Shown piece by piece: positions 15,096-23,398 of a stretch of DNA of 64,000 nt (its first letter is position 1; each line of letters begins with the position of its first letter). Source of the stretch: Nocardia flavorosea NBRC 108225. Lineage in GTDB: Bacteria > Actinomycetota > Actinomycetes > Mycobacteriales > Mycobacteriaceae. Position numbers and translations under genes: made by a program. The stretch spans positions 1 to 64,000 of the forward strand of contig NZ_BDCG01000023.1 in assembly GCF_001613385.1 (NCBI RefSeq). Direction: 5' to 3'. Under the pieces are notes generated by a model. That model ran no database searches, was not told the origin of the DNA, and saw only the letters and a list, made by a program, of their open reading frames with translations.

Positions 15096-16061
15096 TCACT
15101 GCGGGAAGAGTGTCAGAACCTGCGACATCACCTGGCGAGCGACGTCGTCGGTGGCCGAGGTGACTTCGACCGCCGGTACACGGGGGACGAAAGCCGTGCT
15201 GCCGGCAGGTAGTTCGGGGCCGACGACCGCGGAGTAGATCGGGATACTGCTGTCGTAGAGGGAGGTCGTGCGGAACACGGTGCGGTCGTCGATCTTCTCC
15301 TCGGTGGCGCGGGCCCGCACCTGGTCGGTGACGCGGTAGTCGTAAGCCACGGTGACGGTTTCGTCGCGATACCGGAACAGGCATTGGGTCAGGCGGCGTT
15401 CGTCGGTATCGGCGGTGCCGTCCAGTTTCGCGCGAACCGCACACGGGTCGGCACCGAGCAGGACGGTGTCGACGGTGTCGGGGGAGGTGCCCTGGACCGG
15501 CGACTGCCGCCAGCGATCGATCATACCGGGCAGCAAACCATCAGCGATCGCACACGAATCGCGGTTCGGGATGGAGAGTCCGAGGTAGAACGCTGCGCCC
15601 GACGCGAAGCGGGCGGTCGCGCCGCATGCGCGTGCGCCGGGGGCGCGGTCGGGGACCAGCAGGAGGTGCACGTCGCCGAGATGTTTGTCGATACCGAGTC
15701 TCGGAGCCAGCGGGGGCAGCAGGGTCGAATGCCAGGTGAGGGTGGCGGCTTCGGCGGGGGCGGGATCGCCCAGGACGGCGCGACACGAGTCCAGGCCGAT
15801 CGTCACGTCCTGGATCTCGCCGAGGTCGAGGTCGACGAGGGTATCGCGGGGGAGCAGGGCGCAGACGTCGATCTGGCGGGTTGCCCGGGCGACAGCGGCC
15901 TGCTGCTGCGGGGTGTCCGCGGGCGCCGACCAGAAGTGCGGCGGCGGGGCGGGGATCGCCGGCGACCGGGCGGCGCCTTCGCCGGTGTTCGGTTCGTCTC
16001 CGCAACCCGCCACGGCGAGCAACACGGCTGCGACAAGTGCGAGCGTGCGGTAAACCGTCAC
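15096..16061 (-). CDS. Putative lipoprotein (DUF3558-like)
   Basis: The 321-residue protein starts with a signal peptide, VYRTLALVAAVLLAV, followed by the lipobox VAGC, so it should be lipidated and anchored outside the membrane. The mature part has two weakly similar halves. Each begins with a cysteine segment, VCALLPRDTLVDL and DPCAVRAKL, and carries further paired cysteines. This resembles DUF3558-type mycobacterial lipoproteins, but I am not certain of the family. The GTG at 16061 is chosen because GGGAGG precedes it and it places the signal peptide correctly. Confidence 0.8.
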   Translation of the reverse strand: MTVYRTLALVAAVLLAVAGCGDEPNTGEGAARSPAIPAPPPHFWSAPADTPQQQAAVARATRQIDVCALLPRDTLVDLDLGEIQDVTIGLDSCRAVLGDPAPAEAATLTWHSTLLPPLAPRLGIDKHLGDVHLLLVPDRAPGARACGATARFASGAAFYLGLSIPNRDSCAIADGLLPGMIDRWRQSPVQGTSPDTVDTVLLGADPCAVRAKLDGTADTDERRLTQCLFRYRDETVTVAYDYRVTDQVRARATEEKIDDRTVFRTTSLYDSSIPIYSAVVGPELPAGSTAFVPRVPAVEVTSATDDVARQVMSQVLTLFPQ

Positions 16062-16255
16062 CCGTGACCTCCCGGTGCGAGCTGAACAGGACGATCGCCC
16101 GCATCGAGTCTGCGGCACCGGCAACCTCTGCGCAAATATGTCGAGGGCATCGGCACTCGCTCGGGGTCATCTGCAGGTCGCGGTGCGATCCCTGCTTCCG
16201 CACTCGGCTCGGGACTCGGGCCGTGGCCCCGCCTGCCCGGTCGACGGAGTAAGGC

Positions 16256-18715
16256 TCAGCGTGGTGCCGCCGGCCGTTCGCGACCTGCGTTGCGGGCCGT
16301 GCCCCGGTGGGCGGGCACGGTGGTGGGATCTTCCGGCCAGGCGTGCTTGGGATAGCGGCCGCGGAGGTCGGCGCGCACCTGCGGCCAGCCGGTCTGCCAG
16401 AACGAAGCCAGATCCGCGGTGACCGCGACCGGGCGCCGGGCGGGGGAGAGCAGGTGCAGCACGATCGGAATACGTCCCCGCGCCAGGCGCGGAGTCTCTT
16501 TCCAGCCGAAAACTTCCTGCACTTTGACGGCCAGTACCGGTTGGTCGGCCGCGTAGTCGAGGCGGAGGCGGCTGCCGGAGGGCACCTCGATACGGTCCGG
16601 TGCCAGCTCGTCGATCCGGGCGGCGTCCGGCCAGGGCAGGAGACGCTGCAGTGCCTGTCCGGTGTCGACGCGTTCGAGGTCGGCGCGCCGGCGGGCGGCG
16701 GCGAGTTCGGGCCCCAGCCACGTGTCGGCGGTGGCGAGCAACGATTCGTCGTCGACCGGTGGCCACGGGGCCCCGAGGGTGCGGTGCAGGAAATCGAGGC
16801 GCTGCCGCAGGGCGACGGCGTCCGCGTCCCAGGGCAGCAGGCCGACCCCGGTCGAGGTGAGCCCGCGCCGCACCGCTGCGGCGAGCAGGGGGCGCTCGGG
16901 GTCGCGGAGCGGTCGTTCGGACAAAATGATTGCGCCCAGGCGTTCGATCCGTCGCGCGACCACATCGCCGTCGACCCACTCGATTTCGTCGGCGGTGGTG
17001 ATCAGGTTCGCCGCCGCGCGGCGCGCGAGCTGTTCATCGGCGACCGCCGCGAGCCGGATATTTCCCTCGGACCGGCCGGGGTCACGCGTCGCGACACCGA
17101 CGGCCAGCCATTCCGGGGCGCCCGTTCCGGCGCCGGCGGGCAGGGTCACGGCGGTGCCGCCGGCCATGAGGTAGCTCGCGGAACCCGGGCCGCGGCGGCG
17201 GGCCAGCCGCTCGGGATGGGCCAGTGCAACGACATAGGCGGGATCGTCGTCGCCCTCCGGTCCCTCGACCGTCCGGGCCAGCCGCTCGACCTCGCGTCGC
17301 CAGCGTGCCGGCTGCTCGCGCCGCAGCGCACGCAGGCCGGCCGCCAGATCGACCCCGGCCGCGTGGGTGTCGTCGTCGAGGACGGTGACCACTTCGGCGG
17401 CCGTGCGGGCCCCCACCGCGGCCGCACCGTCGAGCAGTGCGCGTGCCAGCCGCGGATGCAACCCGATACGTGCCATCCGCCGCCCGCGGTCGGTGACCAC
17501 GCCGCCTTCGTTCACGGCACCCAGTACTCGCAGTACTTCGCGTCCGGCGGCAAGTCCGCCGGCCGGCGGGGCATCCCACCAGATGAGGCCGTGCCCGTCG
17601 GCGGTGCCCCAGCATGCCAGCTCCAAGGCCAGCCGGGTCAGGTCGGCCGTGCGGATCTCCGGCTCGGGGTAGGCGGGCAGTGTGGCGTGCTCGAACTCCG
17701 GCCAGCAGCGCCACACCCGCCCCGGGGCCTCGCGGCCCGCCCGCCCCGCGCGCTGGCCGGCCACCGCCGCCGAAACCCGCACCGTCGCCAGGCCGGACAA
17801 TCCCCGAGATCGGTCGATCCGCGGTACGCGGGCGAGCCCCGAGTCCACGACGGCCCGGACGCCGGGCACGGTCAGACTGGACTCTGCTACCGCCGTGGAC
17901 AGCACCACGCGCCGTCGTGGGCCGGGCCGCAACGCGGTGTCCTGGTGCGCTGTCGACAGCCGGCCGTGCAGCGGAACGATATCGACGTCGTCGAGGTCGG
18001 CCAGAAGTGCCGTCGTCCGCCGGATCTCGGCTGCGCCCGGGAGAAAGACCAGGACGTCACCGTCGGTTCCGGCGAGCGCGGCCCGGGCAGCGCGGGCGAC
18101 CTGTGCTTCCTTGCGCTCACGCGGCAGTGGCGGAAGGTATGTCGTGCTCACCGGATGAGTGCGGCCCTCGACCTGTACCACCGGCGCCGGAACGGGGTCG
18201 CCGAGCAACGTTGCCAGACGGTCGGCGGCCACGGTCGCCGAAGTGGCGAGCACCCGCAGATCCGGTCGCAATCCGGCCCGGGCGTCCAGGAGCAATGCCA
18301 GCAGCAGGTCCGCGTCGAGATGGCGCTCGTGACATTCGTCGAGAACGACGGTAGTGACGCCCGCCATCTCGGGATCGTCCTGCAACCGCCGGACCAGCAG
18401 GCCGGAGGTCACGACCTCGATCCGGGTCCGCCGCCCGACCCGGCGATCTCCCCGGACGGAGTAGCCGACGGTTTCCCCCACCTGCTCGCCCAGCAGCGTG
18501 GCCATTCGCCCGGCCGCGGCCCGCGCGGCCAGCCGGCGGGGCTCGGCCACGAGCACCCGGCCGGTGCCTCCCGCGGCCAGCGCCAGCGGGACGAGCGTGG
18601 TTTTGCCGGTTCCGGGTGGTGCGACCAGGACGGCCGTCTCGTGTTCGGTCAGCGTCTCGACAAGACGATCGAGAACACGACGGATCGGTAGATCGGGAAG
18701 CTCGGGCAGTTTCAT
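16256..18715 (-). CDS. hrpB: ATP-dependent helicase HrpB
   Basis: This 819-residue DEAH-family helicase has Walker A as APPGTGKTT (residues 32-40) and motif II as DECH (126-129). Motif III is ATSAT, motif VI is QRAGRAGR, and a long C-terminal HrpB-specific region follows. The length equals that of typical HrpB proteins. It unwinds nucleic acids using ATP; the physiological role in actinobacteria is unclear, though HrpB-type proteins are linked to RNA processing elsewhere. The ATG at 18715 begins MKLPELPDLPI, the usual HrpB start. A long open frame runs antisense to it and is only a codon-usage shadow. Confidence 0.95.
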   Translation of the reverse strand: MKLPELPDLPIRRVLDRLVETLTEHETAVLVAPPGTGKTTLVPLALAAGGTGRVLVAEPRRLAARAAAGRMATLLGEQVGETVGYSVRGDRRVGRRTRIEVVTSGLLVRRLQDDPEMAGVTTVVLDECHERHLDADLLLALLLDARAGLRPDLRVLATSATVAADRLATLLGDPVPAPVVQVEGRTHPVSTTYLPPLPRERKEAQVARAARAALAGTDGDVLVFLPGAAEIRRTTALLADLDDVDIVPLHGRLSTAHQDTALRPGPRRRVVLSTAVAESSLTVPGVRAVVDSGLARVPRIDRSRGLSGLATVRVSAAVAGQRAGRAGREAPGRVWRCWPEFEHATLPAYPEPEIRTADLTRLALELACWGTADGHGLIWWDAPPAGGLAAGREVLRVLGAVNEGGVVTDRGRRMARIGLHPRLARALLDGAAAVGARTAAEVVTVLDDDTHAAGVDLAAGLRALRREQPARWRREVERLARTVEGPEGDDDPAYVVALAHPERLARRRGPGSASYLMAGGTAVTLPAGAGTGAPEWLAVGVATRDPGRSEGNIRLAAVADEQLARRAAANLITTADEIEWVDGDVVARRIERLGAIILSERPLRDPERPLLAAAVRRGLTSTGVGLLPWDADAVALRQRLDFLHRTLGAPWPPVDDESLLATADTWLGPELAAARRRADLERVDTGQALQRLLPWPDAARIDELAPDRIEVPSGSRLRLDYAADQPVLAVKVQEVFGWKETPRLARGRIPIVLHLLSPARRPVAVTADLASFWQTGWPQVRADLRGRYPKHAWPEDPTTVPAHRGTARNAGRERPAAPR

Positions 18716-18866
18716 CACTGAACAGTGTGATACCTCGGCTCCGAGCCGCCACATCCACCGCTCGACCAGCCCGGCCGGGCGGGCGGGCGTGCGGTACCGG
18801 GCTGCGTGCAGGTATGCCGTTCACCCGGGTGCCGAGCGGTCGCCGGATCGACGGCCGGTATCCGGG

Positions 18867-19409
18867 TCAATTGCGCTGCGCGAGCTCACGGAGCAGTCGG
18901 TCGTGCTCGGCGTCCGGTTCCTCGCGGGTGATCTGCGGGGGCCGGTAGGGTTGCGGTCGAGGGGGCCGGGGTTCGTTCTGCCGGCGAAGCTGCAGGGAGG
19001 TCAGTGCGCTGACCACCGTCGTGCAGACCGGGAGGTGGCGGATCCGCGGATCGTCGCCCGCGAGGCGGGCGATGCGCGGGTTCGGGGTGACCAGGCATAT
19101 CTCGATGCCGTCGCCGCGATAGTGTTGCGCGTCCTCGGCCAGCGCCGCGAGTGTGCGCAGCGACAGGAATTCGAGTCTGGTGGTGTCGACGATCAGTGCG
19201 CCGCGCCCGGCCGCCGCCATCTCGACGGCCTTCCCTACCTCCTGCCGCCACAGCGGCAACGTATACGCGTCGGCTTGCCCCCGGGCCGACAGGACGACGA
19301 TCTCGCCGCGGCGCCGGATCCGGAAGAGTAGTTGCTGCTCGGGCGAGCGCGTATACGGCGACGCGGCATGGGCCGAAGCGAAGGACGAAGAGTTGGTATC
19401 GGAGTTCAT
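18867..19409 (-). CDS. STAS-domain anti-sigma-factor antagonist
   Basis: The 180-residue protein has a STAS domain at about residues 30-130 (IRRRGEIVVLSARGQADAYT, then ALIVDTTRLEFLSLRTLAAL). The serine in FLSL is at the position phosphorylated by anti-sigma kinases in SpoIIAA/RsbV-like proteins. A proline/arginine-rich tail follows. It probably acts in a partner-switching pathway controlling an alternative sigma factor; no kinase or sigma gene is nearby. The start is uncertain: ATG at 19409 is chosen, and a GTG at 19454 would add 15 residues. Confidence 0.83.
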   Translation of the reverse strand: MNSDTNSSSFASAHAASPYTRSPEQQLLFRIRRRGEIVVLSARGQADAYTLPLWRQEVGKAVEMAAAGRGALIVDTTRLEFLSLRTLAALAEDAQHYRGDGIEICLVTPNPRIARLAGDDPRIRHLPVCTTVVSALTSLQLRRQNEPRPPRPQPYRPPQITREEPDAEHDRLLRELAQRN

Positions 19410-19701
19410 ACTGCACCCGACTCGGCTCAGGATGCGTTCGCGCATCGCGGTCACGCCGACCCTGGATGTCTCAAGGTGAATCCGCGACCATGTCCCACCC
19501 TAGCCCACACGGCCGGTTACGGGCGGGTCGATGCGATCTCGGTGCCTTCGCTCGGATGCGGGTTTGCCCGGTTCGGAGCCGGGTAGGCCGCTCGCCGGCG
19601 GCAGTGGGCCGTCGCCGGCCGACAGCGGTGGGGACGAGCATCGCACCGGCCGGTCCGTTGTCGCACTGTGCGTTCCCCAACCTTCGAGAAGGGAGTTCAC
19701 C

Positions 19702-19887
19702 ATGAGCCAGATCAGCCCCGTTCAGGTCCAGAAGTATCTCTCCGGTATCGACTATCCGTGCAACCGTGACGGCTTGGTCGCCGCCGCGGAGAACAACGGA
19801 GCCGACGCGGAGGTCCTGCACGCCCTCGAGGCGCTTCCGGACCGGACATTCGACGGGCCGAGCGCGGTCAGCCAGGCAATCTTCTGA
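19702..19887 (+). CDS. DUF2795 family small protein
   Basis: The 61-residue protein has the DUF2795 pattern: VQKYLSGIDYPCNRDGLVAA followed by A...N and a terminal LEALPDRTFDGPSAVSQAIF. These small proteins are common in actinobacteria and cyanobacteria; their function is unknown, though the fold is thought to be helical. The ATG follows GAAGGGAG. A strong hairpin terminator lies 22 bases after the stop, so this is a single-gene transcript. Confidence 0.85.
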   Translation: MSQISPVQVQKYLSGIDYPCNRDGLVAAAENNGADAEVLHALEALPDRTFDGPSAVSQAIF

Positions 19888-19908
19888 ACCGCGAGCACAG
19901 CGAGTTGT

Positions 19909-19946
19909 CCGGGTGGGGCCGCACCGGCACGGTGGGCCCCACCCGG
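19909..19946 (+). terminator. Strong hairpin terminator after the DUF2795 gene
   Basis: CCGGGTGGGGCC and GGCCCCACCCGG form a perfect 12-bp GC-rich stem with a 14-base loop. It begins 22 bases downstream of the stop codon. It has no T-run, as is usual for actinobacterial terminators. Confidence 0.7.
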
Positions 19947-20036
19947 TTCCTGCCGCAGACTGTCACGGCGCGGCCGCGACAGACGTTTGGCCCGGTTCAT
20001 CCGGGATATCCGGCGCGGGTGAAGTAGAATATTTTC

Positions 20037-21305
20037 GTGCCGGCTCTCACCGAGACCCAGCGCGGGGAAATAGGAACGGTCGATATCCCCGATGGAATAT
20101 CGCTACACGGACTGCTCGATTACGAATCGCTGATATCCGCCGAAGAATTGGATTTCGACGAATTGCTGGATCGGGCTCGCCGGGAACTACGCGCCTTCGA
20201 CGGCCCGGTGGATGCCATTATCGCGCATTGGGATTTCCCCACCAGCGTTATCGTACCTGTTCTCGCGCATGAATTCGGGCTGCCCGCGCCGACTCTGGAA
20301 AGCGTCTTGAAGAACGAGCACAAATACTGGAGCCGGGTGCTGCAACGCGAAGTCGTACCCGAGTGTGTTCCGAAATTCTGTGCATTCGACCCGTTCGACG
20401 ACAACGCGCTCGACAGTATCGATATACCGTTCCCGTTCTGGGTGAAACCGATCAAATCGCATTCCTCCCAGCTCGGTTTCGAGGTCCCGGACGCGGATGT
20501 CTTCGCCGCCGCGGTACAGCAGATCCGGGAGGAGATCGGCCGGATCGCCGACCCCTTCGACCAGGCGCTGGCGCGGGTGGAGGTGTCCGGCGACATCCGG
20601 ATGGCCGGTGGGCGCACCTGCCTGGCCGAGGAGATCGTCACCGGGACGCAGGCCGCGCCCGAGGGGTCGATGTTCCGCGGTGATTACCACGTGCACGGGG
20701 TGTTCGATATGCGCCGGGATGCCGAGGAACGCAGTTTCACCCATCTCGACTATCCCGCGCGCACGGTGCCGCCGGACGTACAGCAGCGGATGATCGACGT
20801 GACCGAGCGCTATCTGCGCCATACCGGCTTCGACAACGGCTGCTTCAACTCCGAATTCATGTGGGACGGCGAAACCGGGAAGCTGTGGCTCATCGAGGTC
20901 AACACCCGCATCTCACAATCGCACAGCGATCTGTTCGCAAAGGTGGACGGTAGTTCCAATCATCTCGTCGCCATCGATGTGGCATTGGGCATCCCGCCAC
21001 GGATGCCGCATCGGAAGGGCGAGTTCGCGGTGGCCGCGCAGTGCCTGGTGCCGCGCTACGAGGACGGGTTCGTCACCAGGGTTCCGAACGAGGAAAAGAT
21101 CGCCGCATTGCGCAACCGTTTCCCGGGCACCGTGGTGAAGATCGATGTCGAGGTCGGGGAGAAGCTCTCGGAAATGCCCAATCAGGACGCCTACCGCTAC
21201 AAACTCGCCACCCTCTATATCGGTGCCCCCGGCGCCGACCAGCTCGAGCAGCGCTACCACGATGCCATCGCGGCGCTGCCGTTCGAATTCGAGGAGGTCC
21301 ACTGA
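20037..21305 (+). CDS. ATP-grasp domain protein
   Basis: This 422-residue ATP-grasp enzyme has an N-terminal Rossmann-like part (DAIIAHWDFPTSVIVPVLAH) and then the ATP-binding lobe (FPFWVKPIKSHSSQLGF and CLAEEIVTG). The metal-binding end is LWLIEVNTRISQSHSDLF, where the Glu and Asn coordinate magnesium. ATP-grasp enzymes join a carboxylate, activated as acyl phosphate, to an amine or thiol. It starts with GTG and lies two bases before a CocE/NonD-type hydrolase gene, so the two are translationally coupled. The pairing suggests synthesis and processing of an amide, ester or peptide-like compound. The substrate is unknown; the C-terminal part resembles biotin-carboxylase-like ligases. Confidence 0.88.
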   Translation: MPALTETQRGEIGTVDIPDGISLHGLLDYESLISAEELDFDELLDRARRELRAFDGPVDAIIAHWDFPTSVIVPVLAHEFGLPAPTLESVLKNEHKYWSRVLQREVVPECVPKFCAFDPFDDNALDSIDIPFPFWVKPIKSHSSQLGFEVPDADVFAAAVQQIREEIGRIADPFDQALARVEVSGDIRMAGGRTCLAEEIVTGTQAAPEGSMFRGDYHVHGVFDMRRDAEERSFTHLDYPARTVPPDVQQRMIDVTERYLRHTGFDNGCFNSEFMWDGETGKLWLIEVNTRISQSHSDLFAKVDGSSNHLVAIDVALGIPPRMPHRKGEFAVAAQCLVPRYEDGFVTRVPNEEKIAALRNRFPGTVVKIDVEVGEKLSEMPNQDAYRYKLATLYIGAPGADQLEQRYHDAIAALPFEFEEVH

Positions 21306-21307
21306 GG

Positions 21308-23353
21308 TTGCGCACCGTCGATACTTTTCCCTACCGGGTCACCGAGACCGAGAACGTATTCATCCCGATGCGCGACGGCGCGCGTCTCGCGGCCCGTATC
21401 TGGCGGCCGGATACCGGCGAACCGATGCCCGCGGTATTGGAGTACATCCCTTATCGGAAGCGGGATCTCACCCGCGCCCGGGATGCCCTGAACCATCCGT
21501 ACCTGGCCGGGCACGGCTATGTCAGTGTGCGCGTGGACCTGCGCGGCAGTGGTGATTCCGACGGTGTCCTGACCGACGAATACCTGCCGGTCGAACACGA
21601 GGACGCCTGCGAGGTGATCGAATGGCTGGCCGCGCAGCCGTGGTGCGACGGAAATGTCGGAATGATGGGAATCTCCTGGGGCGGTTTCAACAGCTTGCAG
21701 GTGGCCGCGCGGCGGCCGCCGGCGTTGAAGGCGATCATCAGCGCGTCGGCGACCGAAGACCTCTACGTCGACAATATGCATTACATGGGCGGCTGTCTGC
21801 TCTCGGACAATCTGTCCGAGGCGACGGTGATGTTCGCATTCAACAGCCTGCCGCCGGATCCCGCGATCGTCGGGCACCGCTGGCGCGAGCTGTGGCACGA
21901 ACGCCTGGCGGGCAGCGGCCTGTGGATCGAGAGCTGGCTGGAACACCAGCATCGCGACGACTACTGGAAACGGGCCTCGGTGAACGAGGACTACCGCGCG
22001 GTGCATTGTCCGGTGCTGGCCGTCGGTGGGTGGGCCGACGGATACACCAACGCGATTTTCCGGTTGCTGCAACATCTCGAGGTGCCCCGGCGCGGACTGA
22101 TCGGGCCGTGGGGGCACAAATACCCGCATTTGGGTGTGCCGGGGCCGGCGATCGGGTTCCTGCAGGAGGCGGTGCGCTGGTGGGATCACTGGCTCAAGGG
22201 GCGTGATACCGGCGTCATGGACGAGCCGATGTTGCGGGCGTGGATGCAGGACAGTGTTTCGCCGCTCCCGTCCTACGCCGACCGGCCGGGCCGCTGGGTG
22301 GGGGAACCGGTCTGGCCGTCGCCGAACACGACCCCGCGCCGCTTCACGCTCACCCGATACGCACTGACCGAGGACGCCGATCATGCCGAGCACCGCCGGA
22401 TGGATGTGCAGTCACCGTTGAGTGTCGGTATGTTCGCCGGGAAATGGGCGTCCTATGCGGCCACTCCGGATCTGCCCGCGGATCAGCGGGAGGAAGACGG
22501 CGGCTCGCTGATCTTCGAAACCGAACCGCTGGACGAGACGTTCGAAGTGCTGGGTATCCCCACCCTGGATCTGACGGTGTCGGCCGACGGGCCCGATGCG
22601 ATGGTGGCGGCCCGGCTGTCCGATGTCGCACCCAACGGCGAGGCCACCCGGGTGACCTATGGGCTGCTGAACCTGACCCACCGGGACGGCAGCGCGGCGC
22701 CGGAGGCGCTGCAACCGGGCCGCGATTATCGGGTGCGGGTGCCGTTGAACGGGATGGCGCACTCCTTCCCGCCCGGCCACCGGATCCGGTTGTCGATCTC
22801 GTCGTCGTATTGGCCGCTGGCCTGGCCGTCACCGGAAGCGGCGATGCTCACGATCACCACCGGGGAGAGCGCGCTGATGTTGCCGCATCGCCCGCCGCGT
22901 GACGAGGACCGGAAGTTGCCCGCGCTCGGCCCGCCCGAGGGTGCGCCCGAGGCGCCGTCGACGCATCTGGAACCCGGGCGGCATCATTGGAAGGTCGAAC
23001 GTGACCTGGCGACGGGGGTTTCGACCCTGGAGATCGAGAACGACCAGGGCGCGATCCGGCTCGACGACACCGATACCGTCGTGCGCCGGGCGACCACCGA
23101 ATGGTTCAGCTTCCGCGGTAACGACCCGGAATCGGTCTGGGGCGAGACGCGGACCGTGCGCCGGCTCGAGCGCGCGGACTGGCGTACCGAGGTCACCACG
23201 CACACCACACTGCGCTGCACCGCGGAGGAATTCCTCCTCGATGCCGAACTCGACGCCTACGAACTCGACGATCCCGCCGCCGACCCGCGTACGGCCCAGA
23301 AGCGGGTGTACTCACAGAACTGGCATCGCCGGATCCCCCGTGACCTGGTGTAG
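21308..23353 (+). CDS. CocE/NonD family alpha/beta hydrolase (X-Pro dipeptidyl-peptidase type)
   Basis: The 681-residue enzyme has the peptidase S15-type catalytic domain with nucleophile Ser123 in GISWGG, the segment VRVDLRGSGDSDG, and a C-terminal jelly-roll domain of the Xaa-Pro peptidase/cocaine esterase group. Such enzymes cleave esters or acyl-amide bonds. A TTG start at 21308 is chosen because GAGGAGG lies about 10 bases upstream and it follows the ATP-grasp stop by two bases; the open frame extends far upstream inside that gene. No signal peptide is seen, so it acts in the cytoplasm, as its ATP-grasp partner must. Confidence 0.9.
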   Translation: MRTVDTFPYRVTETENVFIPMRDGARLAARIWRPDTGEPMPAVLEYIPYRKRDLTRARDALNHPYLAGHGYVSVRVDLRGSGDSDGVLTDEYLPVEHEDACEVIEWLAAQPWCDGNVGMMGISWGGFNSLQVAARRPPALKAIISASATEDLYVDNMHYMGGCLLSDNLSEATVMFAFNSLPPDPAIVGHRWRELWHERLAGSGLWIESWLEHQHRDDYWKRASVNEDYRAVHCPVLAVGGWADGYTNAIFRLLQHLEVPRRGLIGPWGHKYPHLGVPGPAIGFLQEAVRWWDHWLKGRDTGVMDEPMLRAWMQDSVSPLPSYADRPGRWVGEPVWPSPNTTPRRFTLTRYALTEDADHAEHRRMDVQSPLSVGMFAGKWASYAATPDLPADQREEDGGSLIFETEPLDETFEVLGIPTLDLTVSADGPDAMVAARLSDVAPNGEATRVTYGLLNLTHRDGSAAPEALQPGRDYRVRVPLNGMAHSFPPGHRIRLSISSSYWPLAWPSPEAAMLTITTGESALMLPHRPPRDEDRKLPALGPPEGAPEAPSTHLEPGRHHWKVERDLATGVSTLEIENDQGAIRLDDTDTVVRRATTEWFSFRGNDPESVWGETRTVRRLERADWRTEVTTHTTLRCTAEEFLLDAELDAYELDDPAADPRTAQKRVYSQNWHRRIPRDLV

Positions 23354-23398
23354 CTCGAGCGCGCGGACCGGACGGGTGGTGTAGCGCAGACCTGCGGC

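Noticed and set aside
16307..18691. A 794-codon open frame on the plus strand opposite hrpB
   Set aside because: It is an antisense shadow of the GC-rich hrpB gene; it has no motif and the minus-strand frame is a clear helicase.
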